From the NCBI RefSeq assembly GCF_023540835.1, contig NZ_JALKCU010000004.1, forward strand, positions 62,001 through 126,000: a stretch of DNA of 64,000 bases, in the 5' to 3' direction. The position numbers and the translations under genes are program-made. Positions 29,485 through 38,930 of the stretch are shown here, piece after piece. Positions within the stretch are counted from its first letter, which is position 1, and the number at the start of each line of letters is the position of its first letter. A model generated the notes under the pieces. The model made no database searches. It was not told where the DNA came from and saw only the letters and a program-made list of their open reading frames with translations. This stretch comes from Marivivens geojensis. Lineage in GTDB: Bacteria > Pseudomonadota > Alphaproteobacteria > Rhodobacterales > Rhodobacteraceae.

Positions 29485-30267
29485 ATGGTGAAGCAGAGCG
29501 CATTATTCGAACCGATTTCTCACGATTCGGTTGCGGACGCGGTGGTTCATCAGATCGAAACGATGATCGTGAACGGCATCCTGAAAGAGGGAGCACGTTT
29601 ACCGTCCGAACGCGAAATGGCCGAACGGCTAGAGGTGTCGCGCCCCAAATTACGTGAGGCTCTCAAGCAGCTCGAAGACGAAGGCTTGTTGATCGTTCGT
29701 CACGGCGAAGGGTCGTTTATCGCGCAGTTAACCGGGACGGCGATGACGCCAGCGTTCCTTGATCTTTATGCGCGTCATCCTGCAGCGTTTTACGATTATC
29801 TTGAATATCGCCGCGAACAAGAAGCCTTTGCCGCGCGGCTTGCTGCACAGCGCGCAACCAAGACCGATAAGGACATCATTGCGTCGATCTTGGATCGCAT
29901 GGTTTTGGCGCATGAGGATCAAGATCTAGAAGCATCAAAGGTTGCGGACATCAGTTTTCACGCGGCGGTAGCGGATGCGAGCAACAACTCCACGCTCATT
30001 CATATGATGGCGTCGATCTATGATCTGACTCGTAGAGGGGTGTTCTACAACCGCAATTTCTTGCGCACGATTGATACGGCGGGAGATCAATTGCTGGAGC
30101 AACACAAGGCCATCGCCGAGGCGATTTTTGCGAGCGACCCCGTTGCCGCTGAAACCGCAGCACGCGCCCATATCGACTTTGTCGAGGCATCGTTTCGGAT
30201 GGGGCATGATCGGGAACAGCGTGAACGTATGGCAGAGAAGCGTAAATTGCTTTGGGAAAAGCGTTGA
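29485..30267 (+). CDS. FadR-subfamily GntR transcription regulator (LldR/PdhR-like)
   Basis: 260 residues from the ATG at 29485, with GGAGGGG ahead; an in-frame TTG at 29404 is not supported by a ribosome-binding site. The winged-helix domain (about residues 10-75) shows LPSEREMAERLEVSRPKLREALKQLEDEGLL, and the all-helical FCD ligand domain follows, with metal-binding His in DISFHAAVADASNN and RAHIDFV. It is divergent from the lactate uptake and oxidation operon, so the likely role is a lactate- or pyruvate-responsive repressor of that operon. Its gene ends 74 bases before the cox regulator, a different module. Confidence 0.9.
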   Translation: MVKQSALFEPISHDSVADAVVHQIETMIVNGILKEGARLPSEREMAERLEVSRPKLREALKQLEDEGLLIVRHGEGSFIAQLTGTAMTPAFLDLYARHPAAFYDYLEYRREQEAFAARLAAQRATKTDKDIIASILDRMVLAHEDQDLEASKVADISFHAAVADASNNSTLIHMMASIYDLTRRGVFYNRNFLRTIDTAGDQLLEQHKAIAEAIFASDPVAAETAARAHIDFVEASFRMGHDREQRERMAEKRKLLWEKR

Positions 30268-30341
30268 CGGTGTTTCGAATAATTAACGGGACAAATTCTA
30301 AATTTGCCTTAGGTTGACGCCTGTTCGGTCACCCCGCCGTC

Positions 30342-31502
30342 ATGGGGCCAGAAGAGAACCAGTTGGAAGGGAGGCTGACTGTCGTTCGTATGGAGTTCGT
30401 AGAGTTTTCTCATAACCTTTGGCTGATAGTGGCATCCTTTGCGGTGGCGCTCATGGCGGGCTTTACAGGCCTCAGCCTTACAAATGGGTTGTCTACCTAT
30501 TCATATACACGGCGCAAAATCGCGATTTCGTTTGCGGCGATTGCACTGGGTGGCGGCATTTGGTCGATGCATTTTGTGGCTATGCTAGGGCTGCAGTTGC
30601 CGTTTGTGTTCTACTACGACGCGGCTGTAACGCTGACCTCAGCGCTCGTTGCGATCCTTGTCGTTGGTACGGCGCTTTTGATTTTGCACTTTGGCACACG
30701 TACGCGGGCCAAACTGTTGCTCGCCGGTGTGATCGTTGGGGTTGGGATCGGCGCAATGCATTATATTGGCATGGCCGCTCTCGAATTGTGTCGGGCGGTT
30801 TATACGCCGCTCGGTATCGTGATCTCGATCATCGCATCCTGTGTGCTCAGTGTGGTTGCTTTTGGTATCGCATACGGTCGGCGCAATCGGCGGAACATTT
30901 TGCTGGGAACCGTTGTATTTGGCGTAGCGGTCTGTGGTGTGCATTTCGTTGCCATAGCGGGGACTAACTTTGTCCAGATGATGGTGACGTCGCAGGTCGG
31001 TCCGATGATTGGGAACGAGACTTTGGCGATTGGAGTCGTATTGTCGAGCTTTGCGCTGTGCGGGGCGTTTTTGCTTTCGACGACCACCTTTTTGCCGACA
31101 GAGACTGCCATTGCGACTAAGGCGGCCGAAGCGCTACCTGTCGACGAGGTACCAGTAGCGCCACCGGTAGCGACGCGACAGATTCCCTATGAAAGAGATG
31201 GACGCACGCAGTTCGTTGATGCCTCTGATGTGGCAGCGATCCGTGCAGAAGGCCACTATACCTATATCTACACCAAATCTGGTCAGTTCTTCTGTGCGTG
31301 GTCGATCGCCGATGCCACGAAGCGTCTTGCGACTTCGAATTTTATAAAGACCCACCGTAGCTATCTGGTCAACCCGTCGATGGTCACTGGCTTTGAACGG
31401 TTGAAGGATACGGGCGTCTGTTACTTTAATCTTAGCGAACTTCCGAAGGTTCCGGTGAGCCGTTCGCAACTCAAACCCGTGCGTGACGTTTTGGGCGTTT
31501 AA
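30342..31502 (+). CDS. coxC: CoxC-like membrane sensor-regulator: MHYT domain plus LytTR DNA-binding domain
   Basis: 386 residues. The N-terminal two-thirds is an MHYT domain with seven predicted helices. Its repeated metal-binding signature is visible as GIWSMHFVAML, GIGAMHYIGM and GVHFVAIAG, proposed in the literature family to sense a diatomic gas through bound metal. The C-terminal 100 residues form a LytTR domain (VDASDVAAIRAEGHYTYIY and FIKTHRSYLVNPSMV). CoxC and CoxH of the Oligotropha CO dehydrogenase cluster have this architecture. It lies directly upstream of coxM. The true start may be the ATG at 30390 (MEFVEFSHNLW), since neither start has an ideal ribosome-binding site. Confidence 0.87.
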   Translation: MGPEENQLEGRLTVVRMEFVEFSHNLWLIVASFAVALMAGFTGLSLTNGLSTYSYTRRKIAISFAAIALGGGIWSMHFVAMLGLQLPFVFYYDAAVTLTSALVAILVVGTALLILHFGTRTRAKLLLAGVIVGVGIGAMHYIGMAALELCRAVYTPLGIVISIIASCVLSVVAFGIAYGRRNRRNILLGTVVFGVAVCGVHFVAIAGTNFVQMMVTSQVGPMIGNETLAIGVVLSSFALCGAFLLSTTTFLPTETAIATKAAEALPVDEVPVAPPVATRQIPYERDGRTQFVDASDVAAIRAEGHYTYIYTKSGQFFCAWSIADATKRLATSNFIKTHRSYLVNPSMVTGFERLKDTGVCYFNLSELPKVPVSRSQLKPVRDVLGV

Positions 31503-31505
31503 CGC

Positions 31506-31540
31506 ATTCGCATTTCGTGCGGGCCTATTCGCATTTCGTG
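31506..31540 (+). promoter_or_regulatory. Tandem 14-bp direct repeat, candidate LytTR operator upstream of coxM
   Basis: ATTCGCATTTCGTG occurs twice without mismatch, at 31506-31519 and 31527-31540, giving a 21-bp period (two helical turns). LytTR proteins typically bind two direct repeats of about 9 bp with 12 bp between them, the same period. The repeat lies just after the CoxC-like LytTR regulator gene and about 100 bp before coxM, so it is a strong candidate for its target. Confidence 0.65.
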
Positions 31541-31637
31541 AAATTTTCCTCGTTTTTCGCTGACGAACCGCTGACGGCGGTGTGCTTCGGTATGCAGTCT
31601 CCTCCCATCCGATCATTACCGGCAGGGAGGGCCACTA

Positions 31638-32492
31638 ATGATTCCAGCCTCATTCGATTACCATCGACCATCCGACATGGACGGGGTCATCGCGCTCTTG
31701 AACGAGCATGGTGACGACGCTCGTGTTTTGGCCGGTGGGCATAGCCTCATCCCGATGATGAAGCTCCGTATGGCCGAGGTCCCGCACCTCATCGACCTTC
31801 AAGCCGTCGACAGCCTACGCGGAATTTCCATCAACGGATCGCGTGTCACCATCGGCGCGATGGTCACACAGCACGACATCATCAACCACGCTGAACTTGC
31901 GAAAGTTGCGCCGATCATGCGTGAGACATCGCTGCAGATTGCGGACCCTCAGGTGCGCTACATGGGTACCGTCGGCGGTAACGTCGCGAACGGCGATCCG
32001 GGTAATGACATGCCCGGCCTCATGCAGTGTCTCGATGCGACGCTGCATCTTGTCGGTCCGGATGGCACCCGAGAGGTTGCTGCGCGTGACTACTACGAAG
32101 CGGCCTATGTCACTGCACGCGAAGAGGACGAAGTGCTCACCGCGATCAGCTTTGACGCGCTGTCGGGTGGGTATTCCTATGAAAAGCAAAAGCGCAAGAT
32201 TGGTGACTATGCCACTGCTGCTGCTGCCGTGACCATCCAAACGTCGGGCGGCAAGGTGTCTAGCGCATCCATTGCGATGACAAACCTTAGCGACGTGCCT
32301 GTTTGGTCCGAAGCTGCTGCCAACGCGATCATCGGAACGGCATGTGATGCAGATGCGGTGAAGGCCGCTGTCAACGCCATGCTCGATGACATTGATCCAA
32401 CCGAAGACAACCGCGGGCCAGTTGCGTTCAAACGCCATGTGGCCGGCATCATCCTCACTCGCGCGATCACCCGCGCTTGGGACCGCGCGTAA
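31638..32492 (+). CDS. coxM: Aerobic carbon monoxide dehydrogenase, FAD (medium) subunit
   Basis: 284 residues, the FAD-binding subunit of the molybdenum hydroxylase. FAD motifs are clear: [15 protein letters not shown] (about residue 32) and [16 protein letters not shown] (about 110). The C-terminal CO dehydrogenase flavoprotein domain follows. It passes electrons from the iron-sulfur subunit to the quinone pool. The order coxM-coxS-coxL is that of form I CO dehydrogenase operons. The GGGAGGG ribosome-binding site before the ATG is strong. Confidence 0.96.
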   Translation: MIPASFDYHRPSDMDGVIALLNEHGDDARVLAGGHSLIPMMKLRMAEVPHLIDLQAVDSLRGISINGSRVTIGAMVTQHDIINHAELAKVAPIMRETSLQIADPQVRYMGTVGGNVANGDPGNDMPGLMQCLDATLHLVGPDGTREVAARDYYEAAYVTAREEDEVLTAISFDALSGGYSYEKQKRKIGDYATAAAAVTIQTSGGKVSSASIAMTNLSDVPVWSEAAANAIIGTACDADAVKAAVNAMLDDIDPTEDNRGPVAFKRHVAGIILTRAITRAWDRA

Positions 32493-32502
32493 GGAGAGAC
32501 CC

Positions 32503-32997
32503 ATGTCAAACAAGATGCACATCAAACTCAACGTGAACGGCGAGGGCCATGAATTTTTGGCCGAACCGCGCGAATTGCTGATCTATACGCTGCGCGAACG
32601 TCTCAATATCACGGGCCCACACATTGGCTGCGAAACATCCCACTGTGGCGCTTGCACTGTGACCATCAACGGTAAGTCGGTCAAAGCATGCACCATGTTC
32701 GTGGCCCAAGCCGACGGCGCAGACATTACGACCATCGAAGGTCTGGGCGGCCCCGACAACATGCACGTCCTGCAAGAAGCGTTTCGTGAACATCACGGGC
32801 TTCAGTGCGGGTATTGCACACCGGGCATGATCACTCGGGCGTCGAAGTTGCTCGAAGAGAACCCGAACCCCACCGAAGAAGAGGTTCGCTTTGGCATGGC
32901 AGGGAATATCTGCCGCTGCACAGGCTACCAGAACATCGTGAAATCCATCCTTGCCGCTGCAAGCGAGCTGAACGCCGCGAAGGAGGCCGCAGAATGA
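32503..32997 (+). CDS. coxS: Aerobic carbon monoxide dehydrogenase, [2Fe-2S] (small) subunit
   Basis: 164 residues from the ATG at 32503, ten bases after coxM, with AAGGAGAG ahead. All eight cluster cysteines are visible: a plant-type ferredoxin set in [12 protein letters not shown] and the single CTMF cysteine, and a second set in [10 protein letters not shown] and [10 protein letters not shown]. It bridges the molybdenum centre of CoxL and the FAD of CoxM. The stop overlaps the coxL start (ATGA). Confidence 0.97.
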   Translation: MSNKMHIKLNVNGEGHEFLAEPRELLIYTLRERLNITGPHIGCETSHCGACTVTINGKSVKACTMFVAQADGADITTIEGLGGPDNMHVLQEAFREHHGLQCGYCTPGMITRASKLLEENPNPTEEEVRFGMAGNICRCTGYQNIVKSILAAASELNAAKEAAE

Positions 32998-35411
32998 AAG
33001 ACCTGAACGAAGATCAAGTAGAGCGTTCCGCCAACCTCAAAGGTATGGGCTGTTCGCGCAAGCGGGTTGAGGACGCGCGCTTCACCCAAGGCAAAGGCAA
33101 CTACGTCGATGACGTTAAGCTGCCCGGTATGTTGCACGGTGATTTCGTCCGTTCGCCCTATGCCCACGCACGGATCAAATCCATTGATACGTCCAAAGCG
33201 ATGGCACTGGACGGCGTGATTGCTGTTCTCACCGCCGCGGATCTCGCGCCACTTAATCTGCATTGGATGCCGACCCTTGCGGGCGACAAACAGATGGTTC
33301 TGGCGGACGGTAAAGTTCTGTTCCAAGGCCAAGAAGTTGCTTTCGTCGTCGCCAAAGACCGCTTTATCGCTGCGGATGCGGTTGAGCTGGTTGAGGTTGA
33401 TTACGAAGAACTGCCCGTGATCGTGAACCCGTTTGAGGCGCTGGAATCCGATGTGGTTCTGCGTGAAGATATCGCCGACCAAAAGGAAGGCGCACACGGT
33501 CCGCGCAAACATCACAACCATATTTTTACCTGGGAAGCAGGTGAAGAGGCCGCAACAAACGACGTGATCGACAACGCCGAGGTCGTGGCAACGGAAACCA
33601 TGTATTACCACCGCACGCACCCGTGCCCGCTGGAAACTTGCGGTTCGGTTGCGTCGATGGACAAGGTGAATGGCAAGCTCACAGTTTGGGGCACATTCCA
33701 AGCACCACACGTTGTGCGCACCGTTGCCTCCCTTTTGTCTGGGATCGAAGAGCACAATATCCGTGTCATTTCCCCCGACATTGGCGGCGGCTTTGGTAAC
33801 AAAGTGGGCGTTTACCCAGGCTACGTTTGCTCTATCGTGGCGTCTATCGTCACTGGTAAGCCGGTGAAGTGGATTGAGGATCGTATGGAAAACCTCATGT
33901 CCACTGCCTTTGCTCGCGACTACTGGATGACCGGTAAGATCGCCGCGACCAAAGACGGCAAAATCACCGGCCTGCATTGCCATGTGACCGCTGACCACGG
34001 CGCGTTCGACGCTTGTGCGGACCCGACCAAGTTCCCTGCAGGTTTCATGAATATCTGCACAGGGTCTTATGACATTCCGACTGCTTACCTTGCGGTTGAT
34101 GGTGTCTACACAAACAAAGCACCGGGTGGCGTGTCCTACCGTTGTTCGTTCCGTGTGACGGAAGCTGTCTATTTCATCGAACGTATGATTGAGGTTCTCG
34201 CGATCGAGTTGAACATGGACGCTGCAGAGCTGCGTCGGATCAACTTTATCAAGAAAGACCAGTTCCCGTATCAGTCGGCTCTTGGCTGGGAATATGACTC
34301 GGGCGACTATCATACGGCATGGGACAAAGCGCTCAAAGCGGTCGACTACGAAGGGCTCCGCAAAGAGCAGGCCGAGCGTGTCGAAGCGTTCAAGCGTGGC
34401 GAAACCCGTTCGATCATGGGCATTGGATTGACGTTCTTTACCGAGATCGTCGGTGCTGGCCCTGTGAAGAACTGCGATATCCTCGGTATGGGGATGTTCG
34501 ATAGCTGTGAAATCCGCATTCACCCGACAGGGTCGGCGATTGCGCGTCTGGGCACGATTTCACAGGGTCAGGGTCACGCGACAACCTTCGCGCAGATCCT
34601 TGCGTCCGAGATTGGTCTGCCAGCGGATAGCATCACCATCGAAGAAGGTGACACCGACACGGCCCCCTATGGTCTAGGGACCTACGGGTCACGTTCGACC
34701 CCAGTTGCTGGTGCGGCGACGGCTCTTGCGGGGCGTAAAATCCGTGCGAAAGCGCAGATGATCGCGGCTTACCTTCTCGAAGTGCATGACGACGACCTTG
34801 AATGGGACATCGACCGCTTTGTCGTGAAAGGCGCGCCTGAACGGTTCAAGACCATGAAGGAAATTGCATATGCGGCTTACAATCAGGCCATTCCGGGTGT
34901 TGAACCGGGTCTAGAGGCGGTCAGCTATTACGATCCGCCAAACATGACTTACCCGTTCGGGGCTTACGTCTGTGTCATGGATATTGACGTAGATACCGGT
35001 GTTCAAACCATCCGTCGTTTCTATGCGCTGGATGACTGTGGCACCCGTATTAACCCGATGATCATTGAGGGTCAGGTACATGGTGGTCTGACCGAAGCTC
35101 TCGCCGTCGCACTGGGTCAAGAAATTGCCTACGACGATATGGGTAACGTAAAGACGGGGACGTTAATGGACTTCTTCCTGCCAACCGCATGGGAAGTGCC
35201 AAACTACGAAACCGATCACACCGTTACCCCGTCCCCGCACCACCCAATCGGTGCAAAGGGCGTAGGCGAAAGCCCGCACGTCGGTGGTGTCCCGTGCTTC
35301 TCTAACGCTGTGAATGACGCCTTCCGCGCATTCGGCAACCGTCACACCCACATGCCGCACGATCATTGGCGGATTTGGCAGACGGCGAACAAGCTCGGTC
35401 TGCACGGCTAA
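32994..35411 (+). CDS. coxL: Aerobic carbon monoxide dehydrogenase, molybdenum-copper (large) subunit, form I
   Basis: 805 residues (about 809 is usual for form I) with AAGGAGG before the ATG. The active-site loop reads [16 protein letters not shown] at about residues 378-393, with the copper-binding cysteine at about residue 384. Form I enzymes have AYxCSFR and form II AYRGAGR, so this is form I, but Ser replaces the leading Ala. Other conserved segments include the N-terminal [25 protein letters not shown], and the C-terminal [17 protein letters not shown] with the catalytic Glu near the Mo. The enzyme oxidises CO to CO2 at the inner face of the membrane. Confidence 0.97.
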   Translation: MKDLNEDQVERSANLKGMGCSRKRVEDARFTQGKGNYVDDVKLPGMLHGDFVRSPYAHARIKSIDTSKAMALDGVIAVLTAADLAPLNLHWMPTLAGDKQMVLADGKVLFQGQEVAFVVAKDRFIAADAVELVEVDYEELPVIVNPFEALESDVVLREDIADQKEGAHGPRKHHNHIFTWEAGEEAATNDVIDNAEVVATETMYYHRTHPCPLETCGSVASMDKVNGKLTVWGTFQAPHVVRTVASLLSGIEEHNIRVISPDIGGGFGNKVGVYPGYVCSIVASIVTGKPVKWIEDRMENLMSTAFARDYWMTGKIAATKDGKITGLHCHVTADHGAFDACADPTKFPAGFMNICTGSYDIPTAYLAVDGVYTNKAPGGVSYRCSFRVTEAVYFIERMIEVLAIELNMDAAELRRINFIKKDQFPYQSALGWEYDSGDYHTAWDKALKAVDYEGLRKEQAERVEAFKRGETRSIMGIGLTFFTEIVGAGPVKNCDILGMGMFDSCEIRIHPTGSAIARLGTISQGQGHATTFAQILASEIGLPADSITIEEGDTDTAPYGLGTYGSRSTPVAGAATALAGRKIRAKAQMIAAYLLEVHDDDLEWDIDRFVVKGAPERFKTMKEIAYAAYNQAIPGVEPGLEAVSYYDPPNMTYPFGAYVCVMDIDVDTGVQTIRRFYALDDCGTRINPMIIEGQVHGGLTEALAVALGQEIAYDDMGNVKTGTLMDFFLPTAWEVPNYETDHTVTPSPHHPIGAKGVGESPHVGGVPCFSNAVNDAFRAFGNRHTHMPHDHWRIWQTANKLGLHG

Positions 35412-35464
35412 ATCGGAACGGGCTGCCCTGTCATGGGGCGGCCCACCTTTGATGGGTTGAAGTC

Positions 35465-36337
35465 ATGGATTGCACTGCACTCAAAACCGCTATGGCGGAA
35501 CAGGGATATGTTGCCTCTGATGATCTGGCTATGGCTGTTCATCTGGCGCTTGCCCTTGGCCGTCCGCTGCTGCTCGAAGGTGCGGCAGGTGTTGGGAAGA
35601 CTGAGATCGCGCGGGTTTTGGCATCAGTTCAGGACACAAAGTTGATCCGCCTTCAGTGCTATGAGGGTTTGGACGCGTCGCAATCCATCTATGAGTGGAA
35701 CTACCAAAAGCAGCTCCTTTCGATCCGCGCCGCCGCAGAAAGTGGAACCGCGAAAGAGGCTGAGGCACGGATTTTTTCCGAAGAATTTCTACTGGAGCGT
35801 CCGCTGTTGGCCGCGATCCGTCAGGACAAGGCGCCTATTTTGCTGGTCGATGAAATTGATCGTGCGGATGAAGAATTCGAAGCCTATCTCCTCGAAATTC
35901 TATCAGATTTCCAGATTACGATCCCTGAACTAGGCACTATTCCAGCCAAATCGCGCCCCGTTGTGATTCTGACCGCCAATGGGACCCGTGACTTGTCGGA
36001 TGCGCTGCGGCGGCGCTGCCTTTATGCGCATGTGGGCTATCCTGACCGACATACAGAACTATCGATCCTCAAGGCACGTTGTCCTGATGTAGAGGCGCAT
36101 CTTGCCAATCAGATCATCGGTTTTGTGCAAAGCTTGCGCAAAGAACAGCTGGAAAAGACGCCGGGCATTGCTGAGATGCTCGATTTCGCAGCGGCGTTGA
36201 TGGGCCTTGGCGTCAATGATCTGACCCACGATCCAGCGATCTTGCAGGCGACGATGGCGACGCTTTTGAAAACAGAGAGTGACCGTTTCAATATCACGAC
36301 TGAGATCACCCAACGGATCGCGGGGAAAGCGGCATGA
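35465..36337 (+). CDS. coxD: CoxD, MoxR-type AAA+ ATPase for active-site maturation
   Basis: 290 residues. Walker A is LLEGAAGVGKTE (about residue 42), Walker B is PILLVDEIDRADEEF, and sensor 1 is VVILTANGTRDLSDAL with the arginine finger region RRRCLYAHVGYPD. CoxD is required in Oligotropha for assembly of the Cu-S-Mo centre. It overlaps coxE by ATGA and so is translated together with its VWA partner, the usual MoxR-VWA pairing. Confidence 0.95.
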   Translation: MDCTALKTAMAEQGYVASDDLAMAVHLALALGRPLLLEGAAGVGKTEIARVLASVQDTKLIRLQCYEGLDASQSIYEWNYQKQLLSIRAAAESGTAKEAEARIFSEEFLLERPLLAAIRQDKAPILLVDEIDRADEEFEAYLLEILSDFQITIPELGTIPAKSRPVVILTANGTRDLSDALRRRCLYAHVGYPDRHTELSILKARCPDVEAHLANQIIGFVQSLRKEQLEKTPGIAEMLDFAAALMGLGVNDLTHDPAILQATMATLLKTESDRFNITTEITQRIAGKAA

Positions 36338-37515
36338 CGCGGGTCACGAAATTCTCTGGCCGTGATGCTGGTCCTTCTGCGCGTATGGCAGGATTTATGG
36401 CGCATTTGCGGGACAATGGATTGCGCGTTGGGGTAAGTGAGGCTGACGCTGCACTTTCTGCACTTACTCAGGTCGATGCATACGACCCAATCCAATCGCG
36501 CTGTGCGCTCAAGGCGGTGCTGACGGGGTGCGCCGAAGAAAACGCGCGTTTTGACGACCTTTTTGACAGTTTCTGGATGAACGGAGGCAAGGTGAAAGAG
36601 CGGGTCATGCCATCGCTCAACAGTTTGTCGGACAGCGTTCATTCTTCGCGCTCCGCAGAGGGCGAACAGGCGGGCGGTGGAGCGGGAGAAGCCACCGCCC
36701 CCGACGGATCAGACGGCGAGGCGGATGCCGACGGTGAAGGCAAACTCGTCGCTACGACCCTGCGCCAAAAGATGAAGCGGGACCTGCGGGATGTGGTCCA
36801 AACCGACGACATCCGAGAGGCAGAAGAGATTGCGCGTCGGCTGGGGATTGCCTTGCGGCACCGTCGGTCACGGCGTCGCAAAGCTGCGCAAAAGGGTGAT
36901 CGGATCCATTTTCGAAAACTCATCCGGCAGAGCCTTCAGACTGGGGGCGAACCCATTCGGTTGCCCAAGAAATCACGCCCTGATCGGCCGCAAAAGATTG
37001 TGGCAATCTGCGATGTGTCGGGGTCTATGACGCTCTATGCGCAAGTATTTCTGGCTTTTATCGCAGGGTTGATGCGGTCGGATGATACGGCGGATGCCTA
37101 TCTGTTTCACACCCGACTTGTTCGTATTGCAGAAGCGTTGCGTGATCGCGATCCGCTGCGGGCTTTGGGTCGTTTGTCAGTTCTAGCTGATGGATTTGGC
37201 GGGGGATCAAAGATCGGCGAGTCCCTTATGCAGTTTTCACGAACTTATGCCCGTAAATTTGTAGACGGTCGGACGGTCGTGATGATCCTGTCAGACGGGT
37301 ATGACACTGGATCGGCCAGTGAATTGGGCGAGGCGATGCGCCTATTGAAAAAACGTGGCTGCAAAGTGATTTGGCTTAACCCTTTGAAAGGTTGGGACGA
37401 TTACGAACCCGTAGCCGCCGGAATGGCTGCCGCACTCCCTTACATTGATCTCTTCCGTCCTGCCAATCGGCTGGCTGATCTTGCCGCCCTCGAACCGGAG
37501 TTAATGCGCCTATGA
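36334..37515 (+). CDS. coxE: CoxE, VWA-domain maturation partner of CoxD
   Basis: 393 residues. The N-terminal part is helical and followed by a low-complexity Gly/Ala/Asp/Glu linker (about residues 108-138). The C-terminal VWA domain starts at KIVAICDVSGSMTLYAQ (about residue 225), carrying a full DxSxS metal-ion-dependent adhesion site, and continues with the Thr-bearing LADGFGGGSKIGESL and VMILSDGYDTGS. Co-occurrence with coxD shows it is the chaperone partner in metal insertion into CoxL. It overlaps the next gene. Confidence 0.94.
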   Translation: MTRVTKFSGRDAGPSARMAGFMAHLRDNGLRVGVSEADAALSALTQVDAYDPIQSRCALKAVLTGCAEENARFDDLFDSFWMNGGKVKERVMPSLNSLSDSVHSSRSAEGEQAGGGAGEATAPDGSDGEADADGEGKLVATTLRQKMKRDLRDVVQTDDIREAEEIARRLGIALRHRRSRRRKAAQKGDRIHFRKLIRQSLQTGGEPIRLPKKSRPDRPQKIVAICDVSGSMTLYAQVFLAFIAGLMRSDDTADAYLFHTRLVRIAEALRDRDPLRALGRLSVLADGFGGGSKIGESLMQFSRTYARKFVDGRTVVMILSDGYDTGSASELGEAMRLLKKRGCKVIWLNPLKGWDDYEPVAAGMAAALPYIDLFRPANRLADLAALEPELMRL

Positions 37516-38312
37516 TGACCGCTAAATTCTCTGACACGACGTTACAAGACCTCGCTCAAACGCTGTCCGAGCGGGGGGAACCCTATGCGATTGCCACTGT
37601 CATTCGAACGGTTGGCCTGACGGCGGCCAAACCAGGGGCAAAGGCGATCCTCAACCACGAAGGCCAGATCATCGAAGGTTGGATTGGCGGCGGTTGTGTT
37701 CGTTCCGCGTTGACCAAGGCGGCCATAAAAGCTCTGGAGGCGGGAGAACCTCAACTGATCTCTTTGGCTCCGGCAGAGGTGTTGGCCGATTTGGCGGTTG
37801 AGGCGGGAACAGAGGTGAATGGCGTCCGTTACGCCCGCAATGGCTGCCCGTCGAAGGGATCGCTGGATATTTTTGTGGAGCCCGTTTTGCCGATGCCTGA
37901 ATTGTTCATCTACGGTGTCTCTCCTGTGGCCCGTGCCCTTGCCAGTCTCGCGCCGCGTTTTCAGTGGTCGGTTGAAACCGTGTCTGCAGAGGATGGCGCA
38001 AAACCACTGCCTCAGGGTGCCCGCCGAATGATTATCGTTGCGACCCAAGGGAAGGATGACATTGCCGCGTTGAGTGCGGCATTGGCAACAGATGCAGAGC
38101 ACATCGGATTTGTGGCGAGCCGCAAAAAATGGGCCGCACTTTCCGAAAAACTGCAGAGTTCAGGTGTAACAGAGACTGATTTGGCGCGGGTCCAGGCCCC
38201 TGCTGGTCTCGCCATTGATGCGGTGACACCTGATGAGATTGCGCTGTCGATCCTTGCTCAACTCACGCAGTTGCGCCGCGCAAAACATCGGACGGAGGAT
38301 GACAATGTCTGA
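37512..38312 (+). CDS. coxF: CoxF, XdhC/CoxI-family molybdenum cofactor maturation protein
   Basis: 266 residues. The N-terminal XdhC_CoxI domain shows AKAILNHEGQIIEGWIGGGCVRSALTKAA type sequence (about residues 38-66) and the C-terminal Rossmann-like XdhC_C domain shows ELFIYGVSPVARAL and GFVASRKKWAALSEKL. Family members deliver sulfurated molybdenum cofactor. The start overlaps coxE (ATGATGA, two ATGs). A very small gene begins inside its last codons. Confidence 0.9.
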   Translation: MMTAKFSDTTLQDLAQTLSERGEPYAIATVIRTVGLTAAKPGAKAILNHEGQIIEGWIGGGCVRSALTKAAIKALEAGEPQLISLAPAEVLADLAVEAGTEVNGVRYARNGCPSKGSLDIFVEPVLPMPELFIYGVSPVARALASLAPRFQWSVETVSAEDGAKPLPQGARRMIIVATQGKDDIAALSAALATDAEHIGFVASRKKWAALSEKLQSSGVTETDLARVQAPAGLAIDAVTPDEIALSILAQLTQLRRAKHRTEDDNV

Positions 38313-38427
38313 TCCAAATCCAACTGAAAAAACCGCGCTCCAGCGGTTGGTAGAAGCCGTGAAATCCCGCCCACTGACGCCCGAACAAGCGGCAGTTTTG
38401 GCGACCGTGAAATTCCCTTGTTGTTGA
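38305..38427 (+). CDS. Forty-residue ORF with a C-terminal Cys-Cys, in the cox operon
   Basis: This ORF of 40 codons starts with an ATG at 38305 overlapping the coxF stop and has a GGAGG ribosome-binding site at 38294-38298, well spaced. The sequence is mostly a helix rich in charged residues and ends VKFPCC. Twelve bases later coxG begins. A Cys-Cys end next to copper- and molybdenum-site maturation genes suggests metal or sulfur handling, but that is inference. Whether it is conserved elsewhere is not visible here. Confidence 0.55.
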   Translation: MSDPNPTEKTALQRLVEAVKSRPLTPEQAAVLATVKFPCC

Positions 38428-38440
38428 AAAGGACAAACTG

Positions 38441-38893
38441 ATGGAACTGAAAGACGAAATTCTGATCGATGCCCCGAAAGAGTGCGTATATGCGGCTTTG
38501 AACGATCCAGAGATCCTCAAGCAATGTATCCCTGGTTGTGAAGAATTGATCCAGCATTCCGATACCGAATTGGAGGCCAAGGTTGTTCTTAAAATTGGTC
38601 CGGTGAAAGCCAAGTTCAGCGGGAATGTGACGCTTGATAAGTCAGGGGCACCTGATGCGTTTTCGCTGACAGGGCAGGGCAACGGTGGTGCGGCAGGTCA
38701 CGCTAAGGGTGGCGCTGATGTTACCCTGACTGAAGTCGATGGTAAAACCATGCTGACCTATGAGGCGAAGGCCGAAATCGGTGGGAAGCTTGCTCAGCTC
38801 GGCAGTCGTTTGATTCAAGGTACTGCGAAAAAGCTCGCTGGAGCGTTCTTTACCAAATTTGCCGAAGTGATCACTGAAACGGCGGAAGTCTAA
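38441..38893 (+). CDS. coxG: CoxG, SRPBCC-fold protein
   Basis: 150 residues of the START/SRPBCC lipid-binding-like fold, opening with MELKDEILIDAPKECVYAALNDPEI, the CoxG signature, and with PGCEELI, VKAKFSGNVTL and the amphipathic C-terminal helix LAQLGSRLIQGTAKKLAGAFFTKF. CoxG in Oligotropha has an additional C-terminal segment, thought to help recruit CO dehydrogenase to the membrane; here the protein stops at the end of the fold. AAGGAC precedes the ATG. It is the last gene of the cox operon before a terminator. Confidence 0.9.
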   Translation: MELKDEILIDAPKECVYAALNDPEILKQCIPGCEELIQHSDTELEAKVVLKIGPVKAKFSGNVTLDKSGAPDAFSLTGQGNGGAAGHAKGGADVTLTEVDGKTMLTYEAKAEIGGKLAQLGSRLIQGTAKKLAGAFFTKFAEVITETAEV

Positions 38894-38899
38894 AATGAC

Positions 38900-38930
38900 A
38901 AAGGGCGGTTCACTTGGTGCCGCCCTTTTT
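38900..38930 (+). terminator. Intrinsic terminator after the cox operon
   Basis: Stem AAAGGGCGG / CCGCCCTTT with an 11-base loop and a T-run (CCCTTTTT), seven bases after the coxG stop. It also lies at the end of the convergent MFS gene, so may serve both. Confidence 0.88.

Noticed and set aside
32925-34523. A 532-codon minus-strand frame opposite coxL
   Set aside because: It overlaps the conserved coxS and coxL genes and resembles no protein; it arises from codon bias.
36655-36735. Possible tandem repeat in the coxE gene
   Set aside because: It is a low-complexity Gly/Ala/Asp/Glu linker within the protein, without a regular DNA period.
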